From assembly GCA_007129635.1 (NCBI GenBank), contig SKVE01000533.1, positions 1-8,023 of the forward strand: DNA of 8,023 nt, read 5' to 3'. Numbering within the stretch: position 1 is the stretch's first letter; every line of letters starts with the position of its first letter. The notes under the pieces were generated by a model that saw nothing but the letters and a program-made list of their open reading frames with translations, made no database searches and was not told the DNA's origin. This document shows, piece by piece, positions 6,729-8,023 of the stretch. The translations under genes were made by a program, and so were the position numbers. Source of the DNA: Planctomycetaceae bacterium (GTDB lineage Bacteria; Planctomycetota; Planctomycetia; Pirellulales; Pirellulaceae).

Positions 6729-8023
6729 CCCACGGAGAAAAGGCGATCGAAAGTGGCTCGCGGTTCTTGGGTTGCTGCTGATGGTTCCGTCGTCAGTGGA
6801 CGCTCAGCAGCGAAAACCGGCGGGAGGCGATCCAGCGTCTCCGGAAATGATCCGCGAGATTTTTGTGCCTTTCGAGGACCTGGACGTGTTGCTGGAAGGT
6901 GATGTGCGGCGAGTCTTCTTGACTCGCGATCAGTACCGGCAACTGGTGGACCAGGCCAGGAAGACCGAGCCCGATGCACCGGCGCCTCATGCGGCCCTGA
7001 TCGTGGCGGCGGAGTACGACGCGGTGATCCGGGACAATCGAGCCACGATCTCCGGCGTCCTGGACCTGGACGTGCTGGCTGACGGTCTGCAAGCGATCCC
7101 GCTGGATTTCCAGGGCGTCGGGCTGCGTTCCGCTCGATTGGACGACCGCCCGGCGCCGCTTGCCCGCGATGGTCAGGGACAGACCGTGTTGTTGGCGAAC
7201 GGTCCCGGCCGTGTGCGATTGACTCTGGAAATGGTGACTCGGCTGGAGACATCAGCCGCCGAACAATCGCTGTCGTTTCGCGTACCAGCGGCTCCGGCTT
7301 CCCGATGGCGGGTCACCGTGCCTGGAAACGTCGAGATCAAAAGCGGCGCCCATGTGGTGAGCCGCCAGGTAGATGCGGACGACGATGTGACTCGGTTCCA
7401 GTTGCTGATGTCCGGCGACTCGGCACCCCTGGTGATGACGTTGAATAACCGGCTGCTGCGTCGCCAGCGCGTGATCGTGGCTCGCAGCGTGGTGGTCGAC
7501 GAGATCACCACGGCGGCCGAGCGGCTGCATGCGACCGTGGCGTTGAGCGTGCTGCACGGTGCGGCCGACCGATTTCGTTTCGCGTTGCCCGAGGGGTTCG
7601 AACCCACCGAGGTGCTGTGCGAAATGATGGCGCGCTGGGAGATCCGCGATGATCAAGGCGGTCGTCAATTGGAAGTCGTACTCCGCGAACCGGCTACCGA
7701 CACGGTCGTTCTCCAGTTGTCCGCCACCCGGACGCCGGCCAAGCTGACCGACTGGACCCTGCCCCATTTGCAGCCGCTGGATGTGGACGGCCAGGTCGCG
7801 TTAGTGGGCGTGGTGGTCCAACAAGAGCTGCAGGCCAGTCGCATGACACCGCAAGGCCTGATCCCCGTCGATCATGACGTGTTGGCCGCCGCGCTGCCCG
7901 ACACGTTCCTGCGCGTCGACGCCAGCTCGCCTCAGGTGCGCACGGTGGCCGCGTTCTATGCGCCAAGCAGTGATTACTCGCTGCAGGCCGATTTCCTCCC
8001 ATCGCCGCCTCGGTTACAGGCCA
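6721..8023 (+). CDS. Secreted paralogue of the upstream envelope protein (3' end outside window)
   Basis: The first 434 codons of an open frame that continues past the window edge. Residues 1-11 are basic, 12-25 are hydrophobic, and a likely signal peptidase site follows Ala28 (SSVDA-QQ), so the protein is exported. Residues 42-82 correspond to the upstream protein's conserved N-terminal segment (MIREIFVPF, RRVFLTRDQYRQL). The resemblance continues through IPL at 126-128, SARLDD at 137-142, the RVPAAPASRWRVTVP segment at 187-201, RW at 305-306, LREPATDT at 321-328 and PLDVDGQ at 352-358. A repeat-like module with Leu275 and Pro290 has the same 15-residue spacing as its neighbour. No enzyme motif is visible and function is unknown. 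The full length and any C-terminal membrane segment cannot be judged here. Confidence 0.85.
   Translation, partial: MNNPRRKGDRKWLAVLGLLLMVPSSVDAQQRKPAGGDPASPEMIREIFVPFEDLDVLLEGDVRRVFLTRDQYRQLVDQARKTEPDAPAPHAALIVAAEYDAVIRDNRATISGVLDLDVLADGLQAIPLDFQGVGLRSARLDDRPAPLARDGQGQTVLLANGPGRVRLTLEMVTRLETSAAEQSLSFRVPAAPASRWRVTVPGNVEIKSGAHVVSRQVDADDDVTRFQLLMSGDSAPLVMTLNNRLLRRQRVIVARSVVVDEITTAAERLHATVALSVLHGAADRFRFALPEGFEPTEVLCEMMARWEIRDDQGGRQLEVVLREPATDTVVLQLSATRTPAKLTDWTLPHLQPLDVDGQVALVGVVVQQELQASRMTPQGLIPVDHDVLAAALPDTFLRVDASSPQVRTVAAFYAPSSDYSLQADFLPSPPRLQA

Noticed and set aside
6458..7252. 264-codon minus-strand open frame across the junction of the paralogues
   Set aside because: Pro/Arg/Ser-rich antisense shadow spanning two supported + strand genes.

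Overview
The window looks like a chromosomal segment of a GC-rich bacterium, most likely a planctomycete (Pirellula/Rhodopirellula-like). That assignment is inference. It rests on the very large secreted or membrane-bound hypothetical proteins that open, after the signal peptide, with an 'IYIPYxxLxxVF-GRGVFLPYxxFxxLW' type segment, a style I associate with planctomycetes, and on the GAF/HisKA_3 kinase joined to a NarL-type receiver. No rRNA, tRNA, CRISPR array, phage gene or intact insertion sequence is visible. All convincing genes are on the + strand.

Layout. Positions 1-203 are a non-coding leader with one weak sigma-54-like motif. Positions 204-1325 encode an AI-2E/PerM-family (UPF0118) multi-pass membrane protein. 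Positions 1440-2900 encode a sensor kinase fused to a receiver domain. Its N-terminus begins in the middle of a GAF domain, and an old-looking start signal (Shine-Dalgarno sequence plus ATGA) sits exactly at the kinase/receiver junction. Positions 2901-3248 contain no convincing gene but carry a long hairpin (2961-3037) and a 14-bp tandem repeat (3043-3080). Positions 3249-6728 encode a 1159-residue protein with a signal peptide, a large beta-rich ectodomain, three C-terminal membrane segments and an acidic tail. Positions 6721-8023 hold the first 434 codons of a second gene, which overlaps the first by 8 bp and runs off the window.

The most interesting part is the 3249-8023 pair. The two proteins are diverged paralogues along the whole visible length and are almost certainly translationally coupled. 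The large protein also contains about four or five copies of a diverged module with a recognisable signature: an aromatic or hydrophobic residue, then about 15 residues to a Pro that ends an amphipathic strand. The same spacing appears in the second protein. I do not recognise a characterised family, and the function is unknown. The topology suggests a paired envelope or surface complex.

The kinase/receiver gene and the transporter-like gene show no obvious functional tie to the paralogue pair. They look like an older, partly eroded neighbourhood ending in the structured intergenic element.
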